Assembly (NCBI GenBank): GCA_024195265.1
Contig: JAJLRJ010000004.1
Location: forward strand, 43,132,021-43,196,020
Reading direction: 5' to 3'
Length of the DNA stretch: 64,000 nt
Source: Dendrophyllia cribrosa
Taxonomy: Eukaryota; Cnidaria; Anthozoa; Scleractinia; Dendrophylliidae
Part shown: positions 54,938-64,000 of the stretch, piece by piece
How positions within the stretch are numbered: position 1 is the stretch's first letter
How the letters are laid out: each line of letters starts with the position of its first letter
Notes under the pieces: generated by a model
Told to the model about the DNA's origin: nothing
Seen by the model: the letters and a program-made list of their open reading frames with translations, nothing else
Database searches by the model: none
Translations under genes and position numbers: made by a program

Positions 54938-55834
54938 GTGCATGTAAAACGATCAGTTATCTTAACAGTTAACAGTTATCTGTTACATTCATCCTCACAT
55001 CCATCGCACGTTAAAAACGCCATTCCGTATTCTCAATTTCTCAGACTTCGACGTCTATGTAGTGATGACTCTGATTTTTCCAACAAATCAGAAGAAATGT
55101 GCCAGTTTTTCAAGAAACGTGGGTACCCTGACTCTGTTGTTAATACGGGCCAAGAACGTGCACAACAGATCGACAGACAGTCAGCACTACAAACGCCACA
55201 GAAGGAAGAGAACGAGAGAATTCCATTCACCCTCACTTTCCACCCACACAACAACACAGTCAAAAGCATCATTTTAAAAAATTTCAAATTACTCCAAAAC
55301 GACCCCGAAACTGGCAGAATTTTTTCACAACCCCCACTAATTTCATTCAAACGTGACAAAAACATAGGCAACTTTCTAGTTACGAGCGCACTGAAATCTG
55401 ACGATGTACCGGGAACTTTCAAATGCACACGCACACGATGTAACACTTGTCCTTTCATTCACAACGCGGACAAAATAACAGGACCCAAACGATCCATTAA
55501 AATCACTGATCGTTTTACATGCACCTCCGTAAATGTTATCTACTGCATTACATGTACTTTTTGCAAAAAGATATACATTGGCGAAACAGGGAGGAGACTG
55601 GGCGACCGTTTTCGTGAACATCTCCGAGACGTTGAAAAAAATGACAAAGACGCATCCAAACCAGTCGCGCGCCATTTTAATCTTACTAACCATTCTAAAC
55701 AACACATGACAATCTGCGGCCTTTCCCTACACCAGGGTAACACAGAAAGCCGTAAAAACCTAGAACAAAAAATCATCTTTCAAATCGGCACTCTCAAACC
55801 CCACGGAATCAACGAACGCTTTTCATTCAACTAA
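54938..55834 (+). CDS. GIY-YIG endonuclease ORF of Penelope-derived element 3 (298 aa, uninterrupted)
   Basis: The only uninterrupted copy of this family in the window. The first ~16 residues come from the inversion junction and are probably not native. Then follow the linker [20 protein letters not shown] (~29-48), a Lys/Arg-rich middle, paired cysteines CTRTRCNTC, the GIY-YIG core (IYCITC and [19 protein letters not shown], about residues 202-230) and the C-terminus [12 protein letters not shown]. In Penelope-like elements this domain nicks the target DNA for primed reverse transcription. With no RT attached, the protein could at most act in trans. Whether it is expressed is unknown. Confidence 0.75.
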   Translation: MHVKRSVILTVNSYLLHSSSHPSHVKNAIPYSQFLRLRRLCSDDSDFSNKSEEMCQFFKKRGYPDSVVNTGQERAQQIDRQSALQTPQKEENERIPFTLTFHPHNNTVKSIILKNFKLLQNDPETGRIFSQPPLISFKRDKNIGNFLVTSALKSDDVPGTFKCTRTRCNTCPFIHNADKITGPKRSIKITDRFTCTSVNVIYCITCTFCKKIYIGETGRRLGDRFREHLRDVEKNDKDASKPVARHFNLTNHSKQHMTICGLSLHQGNTESRKNLEQKIIFQIGTLKPHGINERFSFN

Positions 55835-55924
55835 TCTACATTTGTTTTTCACGTCACCAAATTTCCACCAATAGCGTAGCTCCACCGCTTACTATATAAA
55901 ACCACACACTACCCACAATTCCTT

Positions 55925-55973
55925 GATTCGCTCCGACGAAGGGCTAGCGCTCGAAACGTCAGCTATTTGAATC
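55925..55973 (+). ncRNA. Hammerhead-like motif, element 3 right
   Basis: Identical by eye to the motif at 23446-23494. Confidence 0.5.
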
Positions 55974-56729
55974 TTTTTACGGTTGTCAATTTACCTTATC
56001 GACTCACTCGATAAAACTAAATTCTCGTACTTCTTTCCTCGTTGCGACTGAAAAGGATCAAAAGCACACGACCGTTCACCGCTATGATTCTCTCAGATTT
56101 TTCCGAATGGCGTTATGTTGTCCACATGTGCGATTCCAGATGGTATGGTAAGTGACTCTTTTATCGATCGCTGACCACTACCCTGCGCCGGAGCAGGCTC
56201 ACGTTTTGTATCAAGCTAGCTGCGAGGAGGCTGACCAAGCTTGTTTAACGAAATTTTTCAGGTCTTACTCACTGTAAAATTATCAACGATTTTAGGTTCG
56301 TTACCTTCGTTGAAAAAGGCCATTCTTTATTTCATTATGTATTTTAAACAACCATTTTACCTTAAATCCATTGAGAGTGTCCGTTGCGCATGCGTTTTAT
56401 GATATGTAAATGTGATTCATTTGTCCCACAAGGCTTCCTGCATCAATTTCAACATACCACCTTGATTTGTACTGTTTCGTTAACTCTGGTTTTCCTTCAG
56501 CACGTATAAATCTTTCGCCTTTTACTAAAGATTTCCGTGGAGGAGAACAACTGAATGAGTCTATAGACTAATTTTTCGTCGCTCTGCCTTTCGGTGGGGC
56601 TCCTAAACTAAAAAGTAAAGAAGTACTTTACAAACATCAATCAAGTTCTTTTCCTGTTTAGTTGTCAACCGAGTCGAGCTCCACATAAAAACAACGAGAA
56701 CAATATTTCTAGCAGGCGCGGTCAAAAGT

Positions 56730-57095
56730 CCGAGGCGTTTTTCGTGTTTCATCTTTCTCAAAATAATGAGCTTCTTTTCGTTGTAAACTGACCAAAACGC
56801 TCCGTACCCGGCTGAGCAAAATTGTGTTGGCAAATGGCGCCGACAATTCTGCAGTTCATAGCTTTCAAACGCTTAGAACTTTTTTAGTAAACTTTCAAAA
56901 CGATTAGTGAATTGACAGTGTATTGGAAAGTGATATTAAACTTTAAACAGTGAAAATGACAACCTTAACTTTGAATTACTTTACTTAACTTTTGCAAATT
57001 TCTCTCATTTGACCGCGGTGGACTCAAGACCTGGGGCACCGTTTTTTTCTGTACAAACCTCCCGGCCGGTAAATAACATATATATCAGTTCTCAT
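56730..57095. other. Intergenic, nothing recognised
   Basis: No coding or repeat structure is evident. Confidence 0.4.
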
Positions 57096-57382
57096 TCACT
57101 CTCTGTATTCTTCGTATACTGCCGTAAACTCGCGTCTGCTCTTTTCAACCTTCGTACGCCGTCGTCGAATTTAGGGCTTTTCCGTCAATCTTCGTAAGAG
57201 GTCTTCAATCTTGAACATGCGCTCTCGTACGTTTCTCATTCTATCCTCTTACGCTGTTATCCTCGTACGCTGTTATCAATTGCCGTGCACATGTTTTCTC
57301 GTAAACCCAATTGAGCTTTCGTCAACATTCGCACGCTCGCATCAACTATCGTGCAGTCTCTTCAACCTCTGCGCGCTCTTAA

Positions 57383-57556
57383 GGCTGGTTTTCACTAGCG
57401 CATAAGCATAAGCACAAGCCAACATAAGCAGACTCAGTAATGTGTTATTCATCAGTTCCAATTGTTTGAACAAAACAGAACAATAGGCACTAATGATCAA
57501 CAAAATTGTTACTGAGTCTGCGTATGTTGGCTTGTGCTTATGCTTATGCGCTATCG
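57383..57556. mobile_element. Foldback MITE (GCGCATAAGCATAAGCACAAG arms) in the array
   Basis: Left 'agcgcataagcataagcac' and right 'gtgcttatgcttatgcgct' are reverse complements; the arms extend through 'caacataagcagactcagtaa'. Confidence 0.85.
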
Positions 57557-57581
57557 ATTCCACGCGCTCTCGTCGATCCTT

Positions 57582-57754
57582 GGACTTGCCACAAGTCCCT
57601 TCAAATACTAATTTTCGCTAAGTTAGGTTCTTCGTGCGATTCAAATTGTTGCAAGTAAAACGAGTCGTCCTTCGCGACTTAACTTAATTCCGCGCGCAAA
57701 TTTATCGAATAAAACTCGACTAAAAAAAGAGAAGGTCGACTTGTGGCAAGTCTA
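57582..57754. mobile_element. Foldback MITE (GACTTGCCACAAGTC ends) in the array
   Basis: Begins 'ggacttgccacaagtc' and ends 'gacttgtggcaagtct'; the array sequence resumes directly after it. Confidence 0.7.
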
Positions 57755-58300
57755 GTCGATCCTCTGACTTTCTTGTCAACTGCCATGCGCTATCGTCAAT
57801 CCATTCAATTTCGTAAAGTCCAATGCGCTTCAATTATCTTATGCGCTATTATCAGCGCCGGTACGCATTTATCAAATATCATTCACTCTCGCCAACTCTC
57901 GATTGCTGTCGCCAAATCCGAAGAGCTCTTGTAAGCTTTTACGCTTTTGAAACAACTTTCATGGTCTCTTGACAACTCGCATTTGCTCTCATTAACTTTT
58001 AAGCGCTATCTCAGTCAAGCTATTGTGCACTCCCATCAACTCTCACACGATTTGTCAACCTTCGTACTCTCTCATTTACGTCCTTACGTTTACTCTCGTT
58101 TACTCTTTTCCCTCATCAACTCGCCTGAACTCTCGTCAACCCGTACCCTGTTATGTGCTGTCGTCAACTGTCTGTCATTCGCACTCGTCAACAATAATCG
58201 CACGATGTCCTACACTCTCGTCAACCCATATACAAATATCGCGAGCACTAGTCAACCCTCGTACGGAAATCAAGAGCAAATGGAGCATCGCTTACAATAC

Positions 58301-59153
58301 TCAGAAATCTTCCCCTTTCGCCACGTAATTTGATACTCTTGCCCAAGCATCTTGTCTAACTGATATGAGAACCAAACTTGCGCGCATTTCAGTTACACAG
58401 CTGCATAGGAACTATTGAAACAGCCCAAGTGTTGTTCCGGCAATAACTCACCCCCAAGCTAATGTGGACGAAATAAGTTTATTCGGTCTGGTTACATTGC
58501 AATGAAGTATACAGTCTATTCACTGTGTCTCTGTTCTTTAAGCGATCGTGTAGCTTGTGATGAGATGAATCAGGTGAAAGACAAGGCTCACTTTCCATCC
58601 CTCCAAACCCCCACCCCCAATCTCTTGGCTTCTTCTTCGATTCTTCTTTCGAGCGAAAACTGAATTGGCACAAAAGAAATTTCGAAATTAGTTATTTGCG
58701 ATTTTTTTGTGAGTACTCAGTAATAGGTTTTTGCTGTTGTTACGCTTCGTGCTCCACTTAGCAAGTTAACGATACGCATGATCAAATCACCAAGTTTATG
58801 TCAGACATTCTATAAAGTTGACAAAAAATTCCAATGGTTCACTGACTAATACGTTCCTTAAAAGTGAATTTTGCAGGTACTTTAGATTGTCTTTAGTAAG
58901 CAGACCTAATTCTGCCTCTGTTTAAGAATCATTAAAATTACTATAACATACATGTTAGTTTTTAGTCTGGATTGAAACCAATCAAGTAAACAGAGGCGCT
59001 TGTCAGTGTTTATATTTTGATTTTCTACCATTTTCTTGAGGAAATATTCCTTAATTGTCACACAATTTAAAACCCATCCAAAAGAAACAATAAGAGCAAA
59101 AGCGATAGGGGTCATGATCAAGAAAGACTGTTTCTTCCCTTCTTCATCAAATA
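58301..59153. other. Intergenic, nothing recognised
   Basis: Open frames near 58480 and 58910 on the minus strand have no recognisable domain. I do not call them. Confidence 0.4.
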
Positions 59154-59392
59154 TGGGCCGGTTATTTGAAGGAAGTTTAACTATGAGCGCGGTAAGACCG
59201 TTAATGGACCTCCACATCTGTTCAGAAGTGCAGATAAATATTTCTTTAGGTGTGCTAGCTGTGTGATATGCCTTCTGGACATTGTTTACAGTAAATAACG
59301 TTTATATATTATTAGGGTTGGCAATATTGAAATTGGTTTAGACCGCAGTTTGTAAACTCTGTCTAAACTTCGTTTAAATATTAACCGGCCCT
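59154..59392. mobile_element. GGGCCGGTTATTTGAA MITE, copy 1
   Basis: Starts GGGCCGGTTATTTGAAGGAA and ends CTTCGTTTAAATATTAACCG followed by GCCC. The internal 'ccttctggacattgtttacagtaaat' is shared with copies at 60101 and 60925. Confidence 0.75.
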
Positions 59393-59767
59393 GTGTGTTT
59401 TGTGTGTCTGGTCGAAGGAAAAAACAAGGCTCCGATATACTCGCATAGAAATTTATCATACTGTCTGTGAGCATTTTTCCGAGTTTGTAGCAGGCAAATG
59501 ATGGAAACCAAGCCCAGTTTTTAAGGCTGGTTTGTAACCAACAATATTGCTATGATAACGCCACAAAGCTCAATGAAACTGATAAAGTTAATAGTTCCCT
59601 CAGTTTTACTTGTACCCTGTCAATTTAGTGGTCCCGGGCGAGTCCCGGGCATGGAAGGGGTAAATGTACAGGTCATAAAAAAGGTTGTACAACCACCGTA
59701 AAATTGGGGATATACTTCATGGTGGGTTTTAATTTATGCACATCAAAGAATCCGGCACTTATTTAGG

Positions 59768-59868
59768 GCTAAAAACTCATTTTAAAATGGTAAGCTTTTA
59801 TTTACTGTTATGGATATCACTACCCATAACAGTAAATGAAAGCTAACCATTTTAAAATGAGTTTTTAG
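59768..59868. repeat. Near-perfect 100-bp palindrome
   Basis: 'ctaaaaactcattttaaaat' on the left and its complement 'attttaaaatgagtttttag' on the right, with a 'ttactgttatgg' inner arm. Likely a small foldback element. Confidence 0.8.
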
Positions 59869-60100
59869 GATCCCAAAATGATAGGATCCTTATATGGTGT
59901 GTTACCATGAAGTATATACCTTAAAATTGGGCCTTGCTGATTAGCTCTTTCACTTCGTTTGTTTGTTTTCAGTGATTTTATTTTGTTCGCGTCAACTTCG
60001 CGCGTAGAGTTCGCCAAAGGTCGTCTTCAGTACTTGCGTGGTCATAAACCCTCTAGGGAGAGAAACCTTATAATATCTATTTTTAACATAACAAAATATT

Positions 60101-60352
60101 GGGACGGTTATTTAAACAATGTATAACTTAGACTGACCACGGTTTAAGAAAATTAATGGACCTCCCTATCTGTTTATAAGTCTGGTTATTTAAGAAGATA
60201 AATGTTTTTCTAGTCTGTGCTCTATGCCTTCTTGACATCGTTTACAGTGAATCAGAATAGCGTTTAAATATTAGGGCTAGCCAGATTGAAAATGGGTTAG
60301 ACCGTGGTTTTGTTAAACACCGTCTAAACTTCGTTTAAATAACCGGCCCATT
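60101..60352. mobile_element. GGGCCGGTTATTTGAA MITE, copy 2
   Basis: Starts GGGACGGTTATTTAAACAAT and ends CTTCGTTTAAATAACCGGCC. Same internal order as copy 1. Confidence 0.75.
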
Positions 60353-60920
60353 ATGTTTCGATTGCAAAACGAACATAAACGTTAAAACCCCAATGGGTAC
60401 TTTCGGAATATGTATCCGTTCTTCCGGTATGTTACTAAAACGTGCATTTAAAAAAATACTCATCTGCGTGTCAACCTCGCCCAAATGGATACGCCCTCGG
60501 TGAATAAATTACATATCCCTTCGTTGCCTAAAAATAACCCTTACTTATTGGGAAAATGGTAGTCATTTGTTGAAATGTTGCTCCGTGTTTAAGAGAGAGA
60601 GCCTTTCAAAGTGGGAAAAAATACGGCTTTTGAGCTTTCGTCCATCGTAAGCCGCCATCTTGGATTTCAACTATGAAAGCGAGACTATGACGTTGCAATA
60701 GTCAAGGACAATTTTACAATCTGTTCACACAAAGAGGATTAAGTCATCTCATCGTAATGGGATGGATAAAACCAAAGAACCTTGGTTTATTGACCTACTA
60801 GCAGATTCTCGACAATACTGAAATGCATGCTCCTTATTGCGAAAAAAAAGCGAGGAAATTTGCCAAAAAAAGACATTTGTTTGGTTTTGTGCGTTCCGAT
60901 CGGCCGAGCTCCCGGGTTAC
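60353..60920. other. Intergenic, nothing definite
   Basis: Contains 'agccgccatcttggatttcaac' (about 60650), a common promoter-like or MITE word. No gene is seen. Confidence 0.35.
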
Positions 60921-60921
60921 C

Positions 60922-61220
60922 TAGTGCTAGGATGCCATCTGGACACTGTGTACAGTAAATAGCGTTTAAATATAAGGTTGGCCATATTGAAATAGGCCAT
61001 TTCCGAGTTGCCCTTAGCCTCTCTATCAAAGCGAGGCTAGGTACGAAACCCTTCATATGAAAATGAGTTTTCATTCACATGCAAATACGTTTTATTTGCA
61101 TGTGAATGAAAACTCATTTTCATATGAAAGGTTTCGCACCTAACCTCGCTTGGATAGAGAGGCTAAAGGCAACTCGGAAATGGCCTATTGGTTTTGACCG
61201 GGTTTTGTTAAACCGCTTAA
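60922..61220. mobile_element. GGGCCGGTTATTTGAA family fragment split by a perfect-type foldback
   Basis: Family sequence ('ggacactgtgtacagtaaatagcgtttaaatataaggttggccatattgaaat') stops at about 60984 and resumes near 61190 ('ttggttttgaccgggttttgttaaaccg'). Between them is a ~205-bp palindrome (GGCCATTTCCGAGTTGCC to GGCAACTCGGAAATGGCC) with its centre near 61088. Confidence 0.8.
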
Positions 61221-61313
61221 TATATGGAGGCTCTACAGAGATCAGATTGCTACAGTCCGTTGCTACTCCTCCCCACGTTGTTTACGTTTGCTGCCATTCA
61301 CTTGACAAATATG

Positions 61314-61857
61314 CAGTGGAACCTCGATTTAACGAACCTCCATATAACGAAGTCCTCGGTATAACGAACGATATTCTTCAGCCCGGCAAAATTACAAGTG
61401 AAATGTATGGAACGGAACCTCGATATAACGAACCTCGATATAAGGAAATCCTCGTTATAACGAACTCAATCCGACAGCCCAAACGTAAAATTTACCCCGA
61501 TATAACAAATAAATGACAACGCGAGACAAAAGATGACTGCGGAACAGACCAATAGTTTGTGCTATAGGGCAATGGTATAACTAGAACCTGTACAGATTTC
61601 CAGTGCCGTAGTTATATGTACAGTGTACTGTAACTTCATACAGGCATTAAAGTGCAAATGCTGTTTGTTCAGATCCGGAAATACGTAACACCGTTACAAA
61701 ACAATTATTAACTATACCTCGATATAACGAACATTTTGGTTGTTTTTAATTTTCGCAAATTAACTCGTTATAACGAGGTTTTCGATATAACAAACCCTCG
61801 ATATAATGAACCAATTTCCCCAGTCCCTAGGCGGCTTTGTTAAATCGAGGTTCCACT
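61314..61857. mobile_element. Tigger/pogo-like MITE (CAGTGGAACCTCGAT ends)
   Basis: Starts CAGTGGAACCTCGATTTAAC and ends GTTAAATCGAGGTTCCACT, with many internal 'cgatataacgaac' words. The CAGTGGAACCTCG terminus is typical of pogo/Tigger-group elements in animals. No transposase is present. Confidence 0.8.
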
Positions 61858-63209
61858 ATACAGTCAATCCTTCATAATACGGGCACCAAAGAGAGACAGG
61901 CACAATTGTCCGCATGGATGTCTATGTTATATATATAGGTGGAGTTAATATGAATCTCGCCTCTTGGCATCAAGTGAACTGTCTGTAATGGAGGGGTATC
62001 CCTATCATGGAGGTTTCCGTAAAGGAAGTTCAACTAAAACTGGACACAAGGGGGGAGAGGAGCGCTACTTCCTATCACTGGTCCGAGGTTTTTTCAGTAC
62101 AAATCACTGTGAAGTAATTTTAGAGAACGCTCTTATAATCTACAGACTCATGGAACCGTTCAATGGGAAAATGAACCAAAACAACACCAGATTCACCTGC
62201 TTGCACAGCCATGCATCCAAGCATGTTATTTAACACGTGAAAACATTTTCCTCTTTTAAAGTCTTCGGGGCTGATCACTGAAGTCAAATAACCTTGAAGC
62301 AGGGCTGCTTCGTATCTTCACGCTTATTTGAGCGTAGCAGCTTGTGAGAACTTAGAAGAGGGAAATATTTTTTCGCATCACCCTCGTCTTCGCATCAGCA
62401 ATTACGCCCTTATTAATCGCATGAAAATGCTTCAACAGCGAATAAGATTACCAAAAATTCAAACGAGTCATTAAACGGACTGCGCTCCTGAGAGAATGCT
62501 ACTTAGAGTTTTTCAGTGATTTAACCCTTAAGCACTCCAGGGTTTTAAAGCTGAAGAGACTAACAAAACAAGCGGCACCCCAGCAAAATTCTCAGTGCTC
62601 ACAGACTTTCAAAGAATATGGTCACATTAAAGCGGGGTTTTACTGTCTGCAAAAGATATAACCACATTCAATGAGTAACAAAAGTTTAAATAAATACAAG
62701 TAACTTGCACTGCTTTGGGACGTTGAATTTAACCAAGAATTCGGTAAAATATAAGATGATGAAATTAAAAGTAGTAGCACCTCGTGACAGTGCTTATAAA
62801 CCGGGGTAGTGCTTTTAGGTCAATGTTATTAACTGAATTAATAAACTAAGGTGTAATATACTCACGAAAGATGTTAGAGCTTGTGCCTTGCATTTTGTTA
62901 GCAATCTTCAGTTGAAAAGTTAATTTGCACGCATTCAAACATAAATAATTTTAATTGCTTTAAGAGTAGTTTAATCAAATTTATCTGTTCATGTTTTATT
63001 CTAGAAAACAAACACGAGTTTGCCTTTCGCGCGCTTTATTTGAGATTACCATATAAGGAAGACAACAGTATCTAATACACCACTTAGAGTAAATCAAAAC
63101 GAGGCCGGTCATATTGAGTAAGAATAAAAAATTACAAGTCAGCACTTAATGTCAGACGGTTCCGGGGTAATATTAAAAGAACTCTATCCCCAATGTCTAG
63201 GGCATCGAT
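61858..63209. other. Upstream region of the proprotein convertase gene
   Basis: The left part (61860-62240) resembles other degraded repeats ('tccctatcatggaggtttccgtaaagg'). The right part should include the promoter and 5' UTR, but no specific motif is convincing. Confidence 0.4.
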
Positions 63210-63754
63210 ATGCGAGCTTCGGTGGCCGTTTTTCTTCTGGCCTGGTTTGTTTTAGCGACCTCCAACGAAGAAAGCGAAGAAGACGTCCATTTTACCAACT
63301 CCTGGGCGGTCCACATCGAAAATGATGACATCGAAGCTGTAAGCGACATCGCGAAAAAACACGGCTTCGTGAATCAAGGACAGGTAGGTGACACGCACGA
63401 CCATGTAAGGGGAACGTGTAACTGAGGCCAAAATGTAAAAGTTTTAGAATTATTATGCTATAGAAGAGGGTTAATTTTTGCGAGGAATTATAAACGCTTT
63501 ATTTGTTTGTTTAGTGGAGGGCAGTGCTACCGGCGACCGGTTGTTTGGTGTCCCTTATTAGAAGAGGCACGGTACCAGAAATCATGTCACGTTTTTAAGG
63601 ATCAACAACTATAAACTTGCCATTTATGGTTGATGTTTTGTTTTCGCAGATAGGAAGCCTTCCGGGTTATTACCACTTTGTCAAACACACTGTTGGAGAA
63701 AGATCGCGTAGAAGTTTGGACGAACATAGCCAAACTTTGTTATCTGAGCCGAGG
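63210..63754 (+). CDS. Kexin/furin-type proprotein convertase, first two coding exons (partial)
   Basis: Secretory-pathway serine protease that cleaves precursors after basic residues. Exon 1 (63210-63383, 58 codons) gives a signal peptide (hydrophobic FLLAWFVLA at about 8-16) and the start of the prodomain ([22 protein letters not shown]). Exon 2 (63650-63754, 35 codons) continues [23 protein letters not shown], written here only as the family-typical GQIGSL-YYHF pattern plus the dibasic RSRR (internal prodomain site), to LSEPR. Borders are GACAG/GTAGGT, TTCGCAG/AT and CGAGG/GTAAGA; phases are 0. The catalytic domain lies beyond 64000. The GQIGSL and RSRRS context resembles furin/PC5/PC1-type prodomains more than PC2; the exact paralogue is unresolved. 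Confidence 0.93.
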
Positions 63755-64000
63755 GTAAGATTTCAACTGTGTGTCTTTTTCATTATTTCGCTTTTTGCTG
63801 GTGGATATTAAATAGTAGACAATAGAAATAAATAATCACTAAACTAAACAATTCATTGCCAATTCCGCTAGGGATTCACAATGACAGTGTTGATGGCAAA
63901 CCCCTTCGAAATAGAAAATGAAGTTTATTTATTTCGGTTTGCCTAAACATTTTAAGGTAGTCACGGTTCCTTGAACCGATTCTTGTTTTTTTAACTGCTC

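Larger units (their letters stand above)
54375..56026. mobile_element. Penelope-derived inverted-repeat element 3
   Basis: Head and tail match elements 1 and 2. Target duplications GTACTTCTTTCCTC are exact at 54361-54374 and 56027-56040. The left arm keeps only the C-terminal part of the GIY-YIG segment (54630-54970), then an 'agttaacagttatc' junction, then the full right arm. Both ends carry the same C-to-G variant in the terminal hairpin (TCGAGTGAGTCGATAA and its complement), unlike the other two elements. Confidence 0.88.
49030..56725. repeat. Multi-kilobase imperfect palindrome with nested insertions
   Basis: The left outer arm (49040-49250, 'gttctcgtgctctttattg' to 'ggcgaaagatt') is repeated inverted at 56500-56715. 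Inner blocks also pair inverted: 50500-50900 with 56140-56500, and 51460-51590 plus 52500-52700 with 54110-54360. A 900-bp block is directly repeated at 49250 and 51595. Nested in it are two Penelope-derived elements and a MITE. No transposase or polymerase is recognised, so the parent element type is unknown. Confidence 0.75.
57096..58300. repeat. Degenerate 'CTCGTCAAC / CGTACGCTC' tandem array
   Basis: The words TCTCGTCAAC, CTCGTACGCT, CTTCGTCAAC and variants recur dozens of times at loose 15-35 bp spacing. The array is interrupted by two foldback insertions. Long chance frames on the plus strand come from the low stop-codon content of the repeat. Confidence 0.65.

Noticed and set aside
58906..59217. 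103-codon minus-strand frame with hydrophobic stretches
   Set aside because: No homology is recognisable, there is no upstream context, and it overlaps a similar frame on the opposite strand. Treated as chance.
61106..61516. 136-codon frame near 61.1-61.5 kb
   Set aside because: It crosses the foldback palindrome and the Tigger-like MITE, so it is a composite of repeats.

Overview
This is a eukaryotic, metazoan-type window: split genes with GT-AG introns, moderate AT content, and dense transposable-element and MITE debris. The gene content, single-exon class A receptor, Penelope-like elements and recurrent TACATGTA words suggest an anthozoan cnidarian (stony-coral-like). This organism call is an inference from style, not a database match.

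Four host genes are supported. (1) On the minus strand, 12.2-26.2 kb holds a PICALM/AP180-type clathrin assembly protein; I rebuilt 15 coding exons with consistent splice phases, and only the short terminal exon is missing. (2) Divergent from it, 27.4-28.4 kb on the plus strand, is an intronless class A GPCR with an NRY motif (melatonin-receptor-like). (3) On the minus strand, 31.5-47.1 kb holds a complete 16-exon gene for mitochondrial ribosomal protein S9 (uS9m), about 495 codons. (4) At the right edge, 63.2 kb to beyond the window on the plus strand, are the first two coding exons of a furin/PC-type proprotein convertase (signal peptide and prodomain).

The rest is repeats. From 1 to 12 kb lies a 5'-truncated non-LTR retrotransposon with a MITE inside its reading frame, plus a series of foldback elements. 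The introns of the PICALM-like and MRPS9 genes carry SINEs, MITEs, three copies of a ~1.2 kb repeat, an expandable 88-bp tandem-repeat MITE and minisatellites. From 47.6 to 56.7 kb is a nested region: a broken Penelope-like GIY-YIG copy, then a multi-kilobase imperfect palindrome into which two related Penelope-derived elements have jumped. A third related copy lies in PICALM intron 3. All three have 13-15 bp target-site duplications and inverted ends carrying a hammerhead-ribozyme-like motif; one is only ~297 bp. From 57 to 62 kb are a degenerate 'CTCGTCAAC' array, foldback MITEs and a Tigger/pogo-like MITE.

The host genes show no functional clustering: endocytosis, signalling, mitochondrial translation and secretory proteolysis. 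The most interesting material is the Penelope-derived family, the pair of apparently identical CCAAT-rich MITEs, and mobile elements carrying regulatory-like motifs or touching gene ends.
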